This document shows positions 45,223 through 53,676 of a DNA stretch of 64,000 nt, piece by piece. This DNA is from Planomonospora_B alba (GTDB lineage Bacteria; Actinomycetota; Actinomycetes; Streptosporangiales; Streptosporangiaceae): contig NZ_BAAAUT010000015.1 in assembly GCF_039534085.1 (NCBI RefSeq), positions 75,182 to 139,181 on the forward strand. Direction: 5' to 3'. Numbering within the stretch: the first letter of the stretch is position 1; each line of letters opens with the position of its first letter. Under the pieces are notes generated by a model. That model was not told the DNA's origin, made no database searches, and saw only the letters and a list, made by a program, of their open reading frames with translations. A program made the translations under genes and the position numbers.

Positions 45223-46290
45223 TCACTGTCTTTCCCGGGGGCGCTTGCCGGCCCCGCCCTTGATCGCCTGCGGCGCGCTCCGCCGCAGGGCCTCGTCATA
45301 GCGCCCGTAGGCGTCCACGATGTCGCTGACCAGCTTGTGCCGGACCACGTCGGAGCTGGTCAGCCTGGAGAAGTGGATGTCGGAGATGCCGTCGAGGATC
45401 TCCTGCACCACCCGCAGGCCGCTCTGCGTGCCGCCGGGCAGGTCGACCTGCGTCACGTCACCGGTCACGACGATCTTCGAGTTGAAGCCCAGCCGGGTCA
45501 GGAACATCTTCATCTGCTCCGGCGAGGTGTTCTGCGCCTCGTCCAGGATGATGAAGGCGTCGTTGAGCGTGCGGCCGCGCATGTAGGCCAGCGGGGCGAC
45601 CTCGATCGTGCCCGCGGCCATCAGCCGGGGGATCGAGTCCGGGTCGATCATGTCGTGCAGCGCGTCGTAGAGCGGGCGCAGGTAGGGATCGATCTTCTCG
45701 TAGAGCGTGCCGGGCAGGAAGCCCAGCCGCTCGCCCGCCTCGACGGCCGGGCGGGTGAGGATGATCCGGTTGACCTTCTTCTCCTGCAGGGCCCGCACGG
45801 CCTTGGCCATCGCGAGGTAGGTCTTGCCGGTGCCGGCCGGTCCGATGCCGAAGACGATCGTGTGCTTGTCGATCGCGTCGACGTAGCGCTTCTGGTTGAC
45901 GGTCTTCGGCCGGATGGTCCGGCCCCGTGAGGAGATGATGTCGAGGGAGAGCACCTCGGCCGGCCGGTCGGAGGTCATCCGCAGCATGGCGATGCTGCGC
46001 TCCACCGCGTCCGCCGTCAGCTCGGCGCCCCCGCTGACCAGTTCGGTCAGCTCCTCGAAGAGGCGCACCACGACGCTGCTCTCCTCGGGGCTGCCGGTGA
46101 TGGTGATCTCGTTGCCCCGGACGTGGATATCGGCGCGGAAGGCGCCTTCGATGACCCGCAGCAGCTCGTCGCTTGAGCCCAGCAGGCTGAGCATCGAATG
46201 ATCGTCCGGAATCACCACCTTCGCCTGGACCCGGCTCGGGCCCTTGGAACGCGGAGGTGATGTTCTGCTGGAATCGTTTGGCTCGGACAT
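45223..46290 (-). CDS. phoH: PhoH family ATPase
   Basis: A 355-residue PhoH-like P-loop ATPase, thought to act in RNA metabolism together with YbeY. The N-terminal part (residues 25-110) is KH-like. Walker A is GIGPAGTGKTYLAM near residue 155, Walker B is FIILDEAQNTSPEQMK near residue 250, and TGDVTQVDLP is the sensor segment. It heads the phoH-ybeY-hlyC run. The ATG at 46290 gives a normal family length. Confidence 0.96.
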   Translation of the reverse strand: MSEPNDSSRTSPPRSKGPSRVQAKVVIPDDHSMLSLLGSSDELLRVIEGAFRADIHVRGNEITITGSPEESSVVVRLFEELTELVSGGAELTADAVERSIAMLRMTSDRPAEVLSLDIISSRGRTIRPKTVNQKRYVDAIDKHTIVFGIGPAGTGKTYLAMAKAVRALQEKKVNRIILTRPAVEAGERLGFLPGTLYEKIDPYLRPLYDALHDMIDPDSIPRLMAAGTIEVAPLAYMRGRTLNDAFIILDEAQNTSPEQMKMFLTRLGFNSKIVVTGDVTQVDLPGGTQSGLRVVQEILDGISDIHFSRLTSSDVVRHKLVSDIVDAYGRYDEALRRSAPQAIKGGAGKRPRERQ

Positions 46291-46418
46291 GGGCGGGCCT
46301 AGCGGCCTGTTCGCCTCCAGACATCGACGGCGGATGTGCGGCGGCGCCCCGCGGGGCGCTTCCTCACGTCATCGTATCCGCCGACACGGCGATCACGCCT
46401 GCCCGTTTCGTCCCGCCC

Positions 46419-46772
46419 TCACCCGGGCGGCCAGGTCAGGTCGCGTCCGCCCAGCACGTGCCCGTGCACGTGGAAGACGGTCTGGCCCGCGCCCGGGCCG
46501 GTGTTGAAGACCAGCCGGTAGCCCGAGTCGGCGACGCCCTCCCGCTCGGCGACCGCGTGCGCGGCCTCGATCACGTCGTCGGCCAGTCCGTGGTCGGCGG
46601 CGGCCAGCGCCGCCGCGGTCGGGTAGTGCTCCTTGGGGATCACCAGGACGTGCGTCGGCGCCTGGGGATTTATGTCCCGGAAGGCCAGCGTGCGCTCCGT
46701 CTCGTGGACGACCTCCGCCGGGATCCTCCCGGCGACGATCCCGCAGAACAGGCAGTCGGCTTCACTCACCAT
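46419..46772 (-). CDS. HIT family protein (histidine triad nucleotide-binding)
   Basis: A 117-residue Hint-type nucleotide hydrolase/transferase. It starts DCLFCGIVAGRIPAEVVHE, typical of Hint proteins, and carries the histidine triad HVHGHVL near residue 100. Likely substrates are purine nucleoside phosphoramidates or adenylated intermediates. It is located 128 bp upstream of phoH on the same strand, as in many actinobacteria. GTG 46769 is an alternative start. Confidence 0.95.
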   Translation of the reverse strand: MVSEADCLFCGIVAGRIPAEVVHETERTLAFRDINPQAPTHVLVIPKEHYPTAAALAAADHGLADDVIEAAHAVAEREGVADSGYRLVFNTGPGAGQTVFHVHGHVLGGRDLTWPPG

Positions 46773-46944
46773 GGGGGAACCTTATCCCGCGCACGGCCGG
46801 GTGATCCGCACGCGCGCCGGGGACGGGCGCGCGATCCCGGTCGGCGGGGAAAGATCCGCCGGAACGGATCGGGTGTGCGAAACTTGCGACGGAAGACATC
46901 TGCGAGCCGCCCCCGAGGCCGCCTGGCGAGGACACGACAGGGTC

Positions 46945-47550
46945 ATGCCCCCTAATGAACCACGAGAGCGTAAACCCCCTGGGAAGGCCGAGCGTCCCAC
47001 TGATGTGACCACCGAGACCCTCGTGGCCGACAGGTCGCTCGGGGCGGTGCCCGCCGGGTGGGATGCCGACATGGCCGTTACCGCGCTCTACAGCGCGCAC
47101 TACCGGTCTCTTGTGCGTCTCGCGGTGTTGCTCGTCCGCGACATGGCAACCGCGGAGGAGGTCGTGCAGGACGCGTTCGTCGCCATCCACGGCGCCTGGC
47201 GCAGACTGCGCGATCCCGACAAGGCACTGGCCTACCTGCGTCAGTCGGTCGTCAACCGATCACGTTCGGTGCTCCGGCACCGGGCGGTCGTCGAGAAGTA
47301 CGCCCCCAAGGGGCTGCCCGACGCGCCGAGCGCCGAGAACGGCGCGATCGGCGAGCTTGAGCGGTCCGCCGTCATCGAGGCGCTGCGGGGGCTGCCCGCG
47401 CGCCAGCGGGAGGCGCTCGTCCTGCGCTACTACGGAGACCTGTCCGAGGCGCAGATCGCCGACGCGATGGGCATCAGCAAAGGCGCGGTCAAGAGCCACA
47501 CGGCTCGCGGCATGGCCGCCCTACGGAACATTCTGGAGCAACTGTCATGA
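46945..47550 (+). CDS. ECF sigma factor, SigE family
   Basis: A 201-residue sigma factor. Region 2 reads LYSAHYRSLVRLAVLLVRDMATAEEVVQDAFVAIHGAWRRLRDPDKALAYLRQSVVNRSRSVLRHR. Region 4 is EALRGLPARQREALVLRYYGDLSEAQIADAMGISKGAVKSHTARGMAAL. The start ATG 46945 was chosen for family length; the first 45 residues are unstructured. Its TGA overlaps the start of a membrane-protein gene, the typical place for an anti-sigma factor. Confidence 0.93.
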   Translation: MPPNEPRERKPPGKAERPTDVTTETLVADRSLGAVPAGWDADMAVTALYSAHYRSLVRLAVLLVRDMATAEEVVQDAFVAIHGAWRRLRDPDKALAYLRQSVVNRSRSVLRHRAVVEKYAPKGLPDAPSAENGAIGELERSAVIEALRGLPARQREALVLRYYGDLSEAQIADAMGISKGAVKSHTARGMAALRNILEQLS

Positions 47551-48203
47551 CCGACTCCCCCGACGAGTACGGCGAGCTGCTCCGCCGTGTCCTCAGCGCG
47601 GAGGCGGACTCGGTCGTTCCCTCCCCGGACGGACTGGAGGTCATCCGCGCCCGCATCGAGCGGCGCGGGCTCCGGCGGCTGTTCTGGTGGCGTGCCGGAG
47701 CCTCCGCCGCCGGAGCCGTGCTCGTCGCGGCCTCCGTCGTCATGTTCGTCCCCGGCCTGCGCGAGCAGGTGGCGCAGATCGCCTCCGCCGGAGACGTCAA
47801 GCCCGCCCCGCCCGCCTCCACCGATCTGTCGGGCACCTCCCGGCCGCTGCCGTCGAAGGACGAGCGCATCCCGCCCGCCAACGCCAGGCCCACCACGACG
47901 CAGCCGCCCGTCCCCGCGCAGACCAGGCGCACGGTTCCGGACCCGCCCCCGCAGCCGGGCCCGACGCCGACCCCCACGCCGACGCCCACCCCCACCTGCC
48001 CGACCGCGGACCCCGGGGCGGCTCCGGCCGAGCCCGAGGAGGCCCGGGAGGAGTGCGCGGCGACCGGGACGCCGGCCCCGACGCCGTCGGAGCCCGCCGT
48101 CCCCTCGGAGAGCCCCTGCTCCGGCGACGACTGCCGGCAGGTGGAGAACCCGCAGCCTCCGCTGCCGTCGGAGGAGGTCACCCCGACCCCCCTCGGCCGC
48201 TAG
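47547..48203 (+). CDS. Putative membrane anti-sigma or sigma-linked protein
   Basis: A 218-residue single-pass membrane protein, co-translated with the ECF sigma factor (ATGA overlap). A cytoplasmic N-terminus of 50 residues (EYGELLRRVLSAEADSVVPSPDGLEVIRARIERRGLRRLFWWRAG) precedes one helix (GASAAGAVLVAASVVMFV). The outer part is Pro/Thr-rich, including a TPTPTPTPTPT run and four cysteines. The position implies an anti-sigma role, but the HxxxCxxC zinc motif of ZAS anti-sigma factors is absent. Function is inferred from context only. Confidence 0.75.
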   Translation: MTDSPDEYGELLRRVLSAEADSVVPSPDGLEVIRARIERRGLRRLFWWRAGASAAGAVLVAASVVMFVPGLREQVAQIASAGDVKPAPPASTDLSGTSRPLPSKDERIPPANARPTTTQPPVPAQTRRTVPDPPPQPGPTPTPTPTPTPTCPTADPGAAPAEPEEAREECAATGTPAPTPSEPAVPSESPCSGDDCRQVENPQPPLPSEEVTPTPLGR

Positions 48204-48210
48204 GCCGGGG

Positions 48211-48942
48211 TCACCAGCGGCCGGTGCGCGACTGGAGCACCGCCGCGGCGGCGACCCCGGCCGTCGAGGTCCGCAGGACCGTCGGCCCGAGCAGCGCGGG
48301 CACGGCTCCGGCCGCCCGGAAGGCGTCGATCTCCTCGTCGGCGATCCCGCCCTCGGGCCCGACGACCACGACGATGTCGCCCTCCCCGGGCAGGGGCAGC
48401 GCCGAGAGCGGCGAGGCGGCCTCCTCGTGCAGCACGATCCCCAGCGCCGCGGCCGACAGCAGGGCGGCGACCTCGGCGCCCGTCGCGAGGGGGGCCACCT
48501 CGGGCAGGCGGAACCGGCGCGCCTGCTTGCCGGCCTCCCGCGCGGTCGAGCGCCAGCGCGCCAGGGCCTTGGCCTCCCTGTCGCCCTTCCAGCGGGTGAC
48601 GCACCGGAGCGCGGCCCAGGGCACGATGACGTCGACCCCGGCCTCCGTCATCATCTCCACGGCCAGCTCGCCCCGCTCGCCCTTGGGCAGCCCCTGCACC
48701 ACGACCAGGCGCGGCCGGGGGGCGGGCACCTCGTGGCGGTCCAGCACCCGCACGCGGAGGGAGTCCTTGCCCGCGGCCAGGACGACGCACTCGGCCACGG
48801 TGCCCGCCCCGTCGGTCAGGTCGAGCCGCTCCCCCTCGCGCAACCGCCGCACGGCCGCCGCGTGGCGCCCCTCGGGGCCGGCGAGCGTGAACTCCCCCTC
48901 CGCCAGGTCGGCCGGGTCCGCCAGGAAGACGGGGGCCGTCAT
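48211..48942 (-). CDS. rsmE: 16S rRNA (uracil1498-N3)-methyltransferase
   Basis: A 243-residue SPOUT methyltransferase that methylates U1498 in the 30S decoding region. ATG 48942 overlaps the dnaJ stop (ATGA). The N-terminal PUA-like part (HAAAVRRLREGERLDLTDGAG) precedes the knot: VIVPWAALRCVTRWKG, then DIVVVVGPEGGIADEEIDAFRAAGAVPALLGPTVLRTSTAG, with the S-adenosylmethionine loop GPEGG and the LRTSTA end. It is the third gene of the hrcA-dnaJ-rsmE operon. Confidence 0.97.
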   Translation of the reverse strand: MTAPVFLADPADLAEGEFTLAGPEGRHAAAVRRLREGERLDLTDGAGTVAECVVLAAGKDSLRVRVLDRHEVPAPRPRLVVVQGLPKGERGELAVEMMTEAGVDVIVPWAALRCVTRWKGDREAKALARWRSTAREAGKQARRFRLPEVAPLATGAEVAALLSAAALGIVLHEEAASPLSALPLPGEGDIVVVVGPEGGIADEEIDAFRAAGAVPALLGPTVLRTSTAGVAAAAVLQSRTGRW

Positions 48943-50075
48943 CGGCCGTTGAACGCGTCCCTCAGGCGCGAGAAGAAGCCCTGCTGGCCGGGGGCGAACT
49001 TGCCGGGCGGCCGCTCCTCGCCGCGGAGCCTGGCCAGCTCCCGCAGGAGCTCCTCCTGGGCCGGGTCGAGGCGGGAGGGCGTCTCCACGTTGACGTGGAT
49101 GAGCAGGTCGCCGCGGCCGGTCTCGTTGAGGCGCTGCACGCCGCGGCCGTACAGGGCGATGGTCTGCCCGGACTGGGTGCCCGGCCGGACGTCGATCTCC
49201 TCGGTGCCGTCGAGCGTCTCCACGGCCAGGACCGTGCCGAGCGCGGCGGCCGTCATCGGGATCTGCACGGTGCAGTGCAGGTCGTCGCCGCGCCGCTCGA
49301 AGATCTCGTGGGGGCGCTCGACGATCTCCAGGAACAGGTCGCCGGGCGGGCCGCCGCCGGGGCCGATCTCGCCCTCGCCGGCGAGCTGGATGTGGGTGCC
49401 GTCCTCCACGCCCGCCGGGATGCGGACCTTGATGGTGCGCCGGGTGCGCACGCGGCCGTCGCCGGAGCACTCCTGGCAGGGGTGGCGGATGATCGAGCCG
49501 AACCCGCCGCACTGGGGGCAGGGCCGGGAGGTCATGACCTGGCCGAGGAAGGAGCGGGTGACCTGGGAGACCTCGCCGCGGCCGCGGCACATGTCGCAGG
49601 TGTCGGGGTGGGTGCCGGCCGCCGCCCCGGAGCCGGAGCAGACCTCGCAGAGCACGGCGGTGTCGACGACCAGTTCGCGGGTGGTGCCGAAGGCCGACTC
49701 GCGCAGGTCGAGCTCGACCCGGATCGTGGCGTTGCGGCCCCGGCGTGCCCGGGAGCGGGGGCCCCGCCCGCCTCCGGCGGCCGTGCCGAAGAAGGCGTCC
49801 ATGATGTCGCTGAACGGGAAGCCCGCGCCGAAGCCGCCGGCACCCGCGCCGCCCCCGCCGAAGGGGTCGCCGCCCAGGTCGTACATCTGGCGCTTGTTGG
49901 GATCGGACAGGACCTCGTAGGCCTGCGTGATCTCCTTGAAGCGCTCCTGGGTAGCGGGATCGGGGTTCACGTCGGGGTGCAGCTCACGCGCCAGCCTGCG
50001 GTAGGCCTTCTTGATCTCCTCCGCACTGGCGTCGCGGCGCACCCCGAGGGTGCCGTAGTAGTCAGTCTTAGCCAC
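48939..50075 (-). CDS. dnaJ: Chaperone DnaJ
   Basis: A 378-residue type I J-protein that delivers clients to DnaK. The J domain with HPD (ARELHPDVNP) is at residues 1-70, followed by a Gly-rich linker (GGGGAGAGGFGAGFPF). Four CxxCxGxG-type zinc repeats follow (CEVCSGSG, CDMCRGRG, CPQCGGFG, CQECSGDG), then the client-binding C-terminal domain. The gene follows hrcA by 12 bp, so this is the HrcA-linked DnaJ (DnaJ2 type) under CIRCE control. Confidence 0.98.
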   Translation of the reverse strand: MAKTDYYGTLGVRRDASAEEIKKAYRRLARELHPDVNPDPATQERFKEITQAYEVLSDPNKRQMYDLGGDPFGGGGAGAGGFGAGFPFSDIMDAFFGTAAGGGRGPRSRARRGRNATIRVELDLRESAFGTTRELVVDTAVLCEVCSGSGAAAGTHPDTCDMCRGRGEVSQVTRSFLGQVMTSRPCPQCGGFGSIIRHPCQECSGDGRVRTRRTIKVRIPAGVEDGTHIQLAGEGEIGPGGGPPGDLFLEIVERPHEIFERRGDDLHCTVQIPMTAAALGTVLAVETLDGTEEIDVRPGTQSGQTIALYGRGVQRLNETGRGDLLIHVNVETPSRLDPAQEELLRELARLRGEERPPGKFAPGQQGFFSRLRDAFNGR

Positions 50076-50087
50076 TTAGTCGACCTC

Positions 50088-51101
50088 TTAGGATGCAGCC
50101 AGGATCTGGCTGACGTAGCGTGCCACCGCGCGCACGGCGCCCATCGTGACCGGGTAGTCCATTCGTGTCGGCCCCAGCACACCGAGCCGGGCCAGTTGGT
50201 TGCCTCCGGAACCGTACCCGGCGGCGACGATCGACGTCCCCTGGAGTCCGGTGTAGGGGTTCTCCGAGCCGATCCGCACGGTCAGCGTGGACGGATCGGA
50301 GGTCTCGCCGAGCAGGCGCATGAGCACCACCTGCTCCTCCAGCGCCTCCAGCACGTCGCGGAGGCCGACGGTGAAGTCGGCTCCGGCCAGGTTGGCGGCC
50401 CCCGCGAAGACGATCTTCTCCTCCTGGCGCTCCACGAGGGACTCCAGGAGCACCGACAGGACCGTGGCGGCCAGCGGCCGGTCCTCCGGCGGCAGCCGGT
50501 CGGGCAGGTCGGCGACCTTGTCCGGGACGCTGGTGAGGCCGCAGCCGTCCAGGCAGGCGTTGAGCATGGCGCGCAGGTGGGCCACGCGGGCCTCGTCCAC
50601 CACGTCGGGCAGCTCGACCACGCGCTGCTCGACCCGGCCGGTGTTGGTGATGAGAACGAACATCAGGCGGCGCTCGCTCAGCGGGACGAGCTCGACGTGC
50701 CGGACGGTGGAGCGGGTCAGCGAGGGGTACTGCACGACGGCGACCTGGCGGGTGAGCTGCGCCAGCAGCCGCACCGTCCGCGTCACGACGTCGTCGATGT
50801 CGACCGCGCCCGCCAGGAAGGTCTCGATCGCCCTGCGCTCGGCCGCGGAGAGCGGCTTGACCTGGGAGAGCCGGTCGACGAAGAGCCGGTAGCCCTTGTC
50901 GGTGGGCACCCGGCCGGCGCTGGTGTGGGGCTGGGCGATGTAGCCCTGCTCCTCCAGCACCGCCATGTCGTTGCGGATGGTCGCCGGTGAGACGCCCAGG
51001 TTGTGCCGCTCGGCGAGAGCCTTGGAACCCACCGGCTCATTGGTGGACACGTAGTCCTCGACGATGGCGCGAAGCACCGCGAGCTTGCGGTCGTCGACCA
51101 C
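50088..51101 (-). CDS. hrcA: Heat-inducible transcription repressor HrcA
   Basis: A 337-residue repressor of heat-shock operons. GTG 51101 (MVDDRKLAVLRAIVEDYV) was chosen because AAGGAGGTGA lies eight bases upstream; GTG 51110 overlaps that site. The N-terminal winged helix includes NEPVGSKALAERHNLGVSPATIRNDMAVLEEQGYI, followed by the conserved HTSAGRVPTDKGYRLFVD. A CIRCE element lies about 53 bp upstream, so it represses its own operon (hrcA-dnaJ-rsmE). Confidence 0.97.
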   Translation of the reverse strand: MVDDRKLAVLRAIVEDYVSTNEPVGSKALAERHNLGVSPATIRNDMAVLEEQGYIAQPHTSAGRVPTDKGYRLFVDRLSQVKPLSAAERRAIETFLAGAVDIDDVVTRTVRLLAQLTRQVAVVQYPSLTRSTVRHVELVPLSERRLMFVLITNTGRVEQRVVELPDVVDEARVAHLRAMLNACLDGCGLTSVPDKVADLPDRLPPEDRPLAATVLSVLLESLVERQEEKIVFAGAANLAGADFTVGLRDVLEALEEQVVLMRLLGETSDPSTLTVRIGSENPYTGLQGTSIVAAGYGSGGNQLARLGVLGPTRMDYPVTMGAVRAVARYVSQILAAS

Positions 51102-51153
51102 CGCGCTCACCTCCTTGCCTGCACCGTGCACGCCCGAACGGAGAACACCGGGA

Positions 51154-51180
51154 CTGGCACTCTGTGTTCCCGAGTGCCAA
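51154..51180. promoter_or_regulatory. CIRCE element
   Basis: CTGGCACTC-N9-GAGTGCCAA, matching the TTAGCACTC-N9-GAGTGCTAA consensus at most positions. It lies between hrcA (minus) and the divergent membrane-protein gene (plus) and is the HrcA binding site. Confidence 0.93.
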
Positions 51181-51294
51181 CAAGTGTACGGCCGCCGCCC
51201 GCGGGGTGCGAGAACACGGTCCGGAACCGGGGAGCGCCCGGTCGTCAAGTCAACTGCTATTGGGATACAAGCGGCAAGCTTCACACTCTCCTGC

Positions 51295-51981
51295 ATGTCA
51301 CACGATTTCGGCACCCCTGCCGGAGGCGGCCACGGCGCCCCCGGTCACGCCCCCTCCCCGCACGCCCCCGCGCAGCCGTACGGCGGCCACGGCTACGCCC
51401 CGCCCGGCTACGGCGCCCCGGCGGGCCCGCCCCCGAAGGTGAAGCCGGGCATCGGCTGGATCGTCGGCGCCTGGCTGCTGGCGTTCGTCTCCATCGGCAT
51501 CGGCGTCCTCGTCGCCGGCGGGGCCATCTTCGGCGGCGTCACCGACGCCGCGCCCACCTCCTCGTTCGGCTCCGGCGAGTTCGTGAAGGTCGCGCTGGAC
51601 AAGGACGGCAAGCACGCCGTCTACGTCAACGCCGAGCAGGGCACCCGGTTCGAGTGCGGCTTCCAGCAGGGCACCCCGGAGGGCACCCTGACGGCGCCGG
51701 TCGGGCGGACGACCGTCACCGACGGCGACACCGTCTGGGAGCAGGCGTTCCTGCTCGAGGTCGACCAGACGGGCGAGTACACGGTCGGCTGCGCCGTGCA
51801 GGGCGAGGGCCAGGCCCGCTTCGGCGTGGGCAAGGAACTGGCGGCCGGCTCGATCGTGGGCGGTGTCGCGGCGTTCTTCCTGATCCCGGCCTTCGGCTTC
51901 CTGCTGGCGATCATCGTGACCGTCGTCGTGCTGGTGAAGCGGAGCCGCGCCCGCAGGCGCATCGCCGCCGGCGCGTGGTGA
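51295..51981 (+). CDS. Membrane protein with Gly/Pro-rich N-terminus, hypothetical
   Basis: A 228-residue protein. Residues 1-48 are Gly/Pro/His/Tyr-rich and cytoplasmic. Two membrane helices (about 52-77 and 185-215) flank an extracytoplasmic domain of about 100 residues (SGEFVKVALDKDGKHAVYVNAEQGTRFECG, then VTDGDTVWEQAFLLEVDQTGEYTVGCAVQG) that looks like a small beta-sandwich. The C-terminus is basic. No ribosome-binding site is evident before ATG 51295. Its promoter shares the intergenic region with the CIRCE-regulated hrcA operon. Function unknown. Confidence 0.8.
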   Translation: MSHDFGTPAGGGHGAPGHAPSPHAPAQPYGGHGYAPPGYGAPAGPPPKVKPGIGWIVGAWLLAFVSIGIGVLVAGGAIFGGVTDAAPTSSFGSGEFVKVALDKDGKHAVYVNAEQGTRFECGFQQGTPEGTLTAPVGRTTVTDGDTVWEQAFLLEVDQTGEYTVGCAVQGEGQARFGVGKELAAGSIVGGVAAFFLIPAFGFLLAIIVTVVVLVKRSRARRRIAAGAW

Positions 51982-52063
51982 GCGGCCGCGCTCCCCTGAC
52001 GGACGATCGCCGCCTTTGCTACCGTCCCTGAGGTCCTTAAGGCCGAGGGCGCGGGAGGCGGCG

Positions 52064-52879
52064 GTGTACGAGCGTGACGTGCTGGCGGGCGACTGGCGGC
52101 GGCCCGGCAGGGGGACGATCCCGGAGGTCCCCGCCGAGCCCGGCCTGGTCGTGGAGGACGCCGACGGCCGCTTCTGCGGCGCCGTGGTCGCCTGCGACAA
52201 GGAGGCGGTCACCCTGGAGGACCGGTTCGGGCGGCGGCGGGTGTTCCCGCTGGAGCCCGCCGCGTTCCTGCTGGAGGGCAGGGTCGTGACACTGGTGCGG
52301 CCCGCCGCCGCGCCGCGAGGGCCACGGCGCAGCGCCTCCGGCTCCATCGCGGTGGAGGGGCTGCGCGCCCGCGTCGCCCGGGAGAGCCGGATCTACGTCG
52401 AGGGCGTGCACGACGCCGCGCTCGTGGAGAAGGTCTGGGGGCACGACCTGCGCATCGAGGGCGTGGTCGTGGAGTACCTGGAGGGTGTCGACGACCTGCC
52501 CGCGATCGTGGCGGAGTTCGCGCCGGGCCCCGGACGCCGCCTGGGCGTGCTCGTCGACCATCTGGTGGAGGGCTCGAAGGAGAGCCGGATCGCCGCGCGG
52601 ATCTCCTCCCCGCACGTGCTGGTCGTCGGCCATCCCTTCGTCGACGTCTGGCAGGCGGTCAAGCCGTCGGTGCTCGGCATCCCCGCCTGGCCGTCCGTGC
52701 CGCGGGGCGTGCCGTGGAAGGAGGGGGTCGTCGCCGCGCTGGGCTGGGACCTCGCGCCGGGCGACGCCTGGCGCCGGATCCTCGCAGCGGTCACGACATA
52801 TGCTGACCTGGAGCCGGAACTGCTCGGCCGGGTCGAAGAACTGATCGACTTCGTGACGGCCGCCGAGGAGACCGGCTGA
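52064..52879 (+). CDS. DUF3097 family protein
   Basis: A 271-residue cytosolic protein. GTG 52064 follows GGGAGGCGGCG. The N-terminus YERDVLAGDWRRPGRGTIPEVPAEPGLVVED and DRFGRRRVFPLEPAAFLLEGR are family hallmarks. The second half (ESRIYVEGVHDAALVEKVWGHDLR, then GVLVDHLVEGSKESRIA) resembles a TOPRIM-like fold with conserved acidic residues. DUF3097 genes often lie between hrcA/dnaJ and hemW/lepA in actinobacteria, as here. Function unknown; a nucleic-acid role is possible. Confidence 0.9.
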   Translation: MYERDVLAGDWRRPGRGTIPEVPAEPGLVVEDADGRFCGAVVACDKEAVTLEDRFGRRRVFPLEPAAFLLEGRVVTLVRPAAAPRGPRRSASGSIAVEGLRARVARESRIYVEGVHDAALVEKVWGHDLRIEGVVVEYLEGVDDLPAIVAEFAPGPGRRLGVLVDHLVEGSKESRIAARISSPHVLVVGHPFVDVWQAVKPSVLGIPAWPSVPRGVPWKEGVVAALGWDLAPGDAWRRILAAVTTYADLEPELLGRVEELIDFVTAAEETG

Positions 52880-52906
52880 TCACTTCACGACCCGTCAGGA
52901 GGGTCC

Positions 52907-53605
52907 ATGAGCGAGAACCCCGGCGAGCCCCGCCACCGCACCGGCGACGACGGCCGGACACCGCCCGGCCGGGGACACGGTGAGGGACACGGCGAGGGAC
53001 ACGGCGAGGGGTACGGCCACGGGTACGCCGAGGGGTACGGCCGGCCCGCCTGGGACCGTCCTCCGCCCGCCACCCCGCCGTACGGGGGCCAGGGACACCC
53101 CGGCTCCCACCCGCCGCCGCCCGGCGCGTACGGCGCGCCGGGCGGGCCCTACGACCCCTACGGCACGCCCTCCGGCTCCTACGACCCCTACGGCGCGTAC
53201 GGACAGTACGGCTCCCACGGGCAGTACGGCAGCGCGTACGGACAGTACGGCCCGTACGGGCAGTACGGTCCCCGGGGCCCGCGCCCCGGCAGCGACGACA
53301 CCACCCTGGCCATGCTCTCCCACCTGCTGGGCCTGCTCACCGGGTTCCTCGGCCCCCTGGTGATGTACCTGGTCAAGAAGGACGAGTCCCCCTATGTGCG
53401 CGACCAGGCGGGCGAGGCGCTGAACTTCCAGCTCACCCTGATGATCGCCTACATCGTCGCGTGGGTGCTGGCGTTCGCGTTCATCGGCTTCCTGCTGCTG
53501 CCGGTGATCTGGATCGGCTCGGTCGTCCTCATGGTCCTCGCCGCCGTCGCGGCCAACCGCGGCGAGAACCACCGCTACCCGATGACCATCCGCTTCGTCG
53601 GCTGA
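52907..53605 (+). CDS. DUF4870 membrane protein with YGQYG-rich N-terminus
   Basis: A 232-residue protein. Residues 1-130 are low complexity, with GHGEGHGEG and repeated YGQYG/YDPYG units. The C-terminal 100 residues are a DUF4870 (Tic20-like) domain with three membrane helices: MLSHLLGLLTGFLGPLVMYLVKKDESPYVRDQAGEALNFQLTLMIAYIVAW in sequence, ending AAVAANRGENHRYPMTIRFV. Function is unknown. It follows the DUF3097 gene by 27 bp in the same direction, possibly co-transcribed. Confidence 0.9.
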   Translation: MSENPGEPRHRTGDDGRTPPGRGHGEGHGEGHGEGYGHGYAEGYGRPAWDRPPPATPPYGGQGHPGSHPPPPGAYGAPGGPYDPYGTPSGSYDPYGAYGQYGSHGQYGSAYGQYGPYGQYGPRGPRPGSDDTTLAMLSHLLGLLTGFLGPLVMYLVKKDESPYVRDQAGEALNFQLTLMIAYIVAWVLAFAFIGFLLLPVIWIGSVVLMVLAAVAANRGENHRYPMTIRFVG

Positions 53606-53676
53606 CGTCCGCGGGAGCACCGCCCCGGGCACGCCCGGAGCCGCCCGCGGGCGGCTCCGGGCCCCGCGCCGGCACC

